From contig NBIV01000022.1 in NCBI GenBank assembly GCA_003194525.1, positions 434,001 through 498,000 of the forward strand: 64,000 bases of DNA, read 5' to 3'. The DNA comes from Gracilariopsis chorda. Taxonomy: Eukaryota > Rhodophyta > Florideophyceae > Gracilariales > Gracilariaceae. Made by a program: the position numbers and the translations under genes. The notes beneath the pieces are model-generated. The model was not told where the DNA came from, ran no database searches, and was given only the letters and a program-made list of their open reading frames with translations. Shown one piece after another: positions 63,471-64,000 of the stretch (the first letter of the stretch is position 1; each line of letters begins with the position of its first letter).

Positions 63471-64000
63471 GTGCAACGCTAATAGCGGTATCAGCCCGTG
63501 GTGCAGTCATATTCTGCGTTGGCGATGCTAACCTCTCTACCATGGAGTATGAGTGTTACACCGGTATGTTGTTTCGGTTTGAAGGGCCCCAATTTGGTTG
63601 ACAAGTGTAGTGCACAGCATTGCTGGCTTGTGCCACACGTATGTAGAGTTTCGCACCCACTTAGGGATATTATTAGTTAATTACTACTGTACTGTCAGGG
63701 CGCGGGCCACCACTACTTATGTGTGTGACCTCCAGCTGCCCCGGTCAGAGTAAACGCAACAAGCGAGTGTCTGGCTCTAACTCAGGTTCCCTGGTGAGTG
63801 TCCACCTCCATCTGGAGAGACGCCACCCTGTGAAGGCCTAGTTACACATCTCGTGGAGCTTCAGAACATTCTCACCACTACTGTGTTTGTTTCTGTGCAC
63901 GCTTTTACAGCGTTTATTGTTCTTTTTTCCCGTAAACAGGTGTCGTTGTTTCTGCGACTACCGGTGATTACCGTTGCTCCGCTACCACCACCCCACTGGT
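63471..64000 (-). mobile_element. Second copy of element A (element D), cut by the window end
   Basis: Nearly identical to 18671-18140 in opposite orientation, from GCAACGCTAATAGCGGTATCAGC through GGGCGCGGGCCACCACTAC to CGCTACCACC. The tRNA-like head would lie beyond 64000. Confidence 0.85.

Overview
This window is nuclear DNA from a plastid-bearing eukaryote, most likely a red alga of the florideophyte type (for example near Chondrus or Gracilaria). The sequence shows a ferredoxin-type sulfite reductase with a transit-peptide-like first exon, a plastid-type GDT1/PAM71 cation transporter, a DUF1995-like protein and a plant-type ureidoglycine aminohydrolase. It also shows mostly intronless genes with a few short introns (about 75-110 nt, GTATGT/GTACGT donors, some with TACTAAC-like branch points), and many old, decayed Copia, Gypsy and DNA transposons. 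The species is an inference; no marker gene fixes it.

Region 1 (1-10.9 kb): a 5'-cut Tc1/mariner transposase, a scrap of a hexapeptide acetyltransferase, then genes for sulfite reductase (-), ureidoglycine aminohydrolase (+), a DUF1995-like protein (-) and replication factor C subunit 3 (+). The 3' half of the aminohydrolase and the DUF1995-like gene are repeated downstream of RFC3 as a decayed second copy. An orphan gene with an internal repeat follows.

Region 2 (10.9-24 kb): a palindrome-bearing MITE-like element, a frameshifted phosphoglycerate mutase pseudogene, a pogo-like transposon with TA target sites, and a Copia element on the minus strand with short LTRs and a primer-binding site matching the anticodon region of initiator tRNA-Met. 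Two insertions of about 710 bp split this Copia element.

Region 3 (24-41 kb) is the gene-rich island: M1 aminopeptidase, an Arf-like GTPase with altered catalytic residues, a small 8-cysteine membrane protein (3 exons), an M20 dipeptidase (3 exons), tRNA-Trp(CCA), a GDT1/PAM71-like transporter, a large RRM/NCOA5-like RNA-binding protein, a small ZNF706/At2g23090-like zinc-finger protein (3 exons, first exon 11 nt) and a hemerythrin-like protein. Several pairs are divergent and share GC-rich intergenic promoters. They are housekeeping genes and I see no functional cluster.

Region 4 (41-64 kb) is repeat territory: a decayed plus-strand Copia element with its own insertion, a Helitron/PIF1 helicase remnant, hairpin-rich repeats, an unknown broken gene with paired cysteines, one Gypsy remnant on each strand, and an Arg-rich Helitron-like reading frame cut by a second copy of the 710-bp insertion. 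I found no CRISPR array, rRNA or prokaryote-type operon. Some long open frames begin at non-ATG codons; ATG starts were checked against the bases for the genes given definite starts below.
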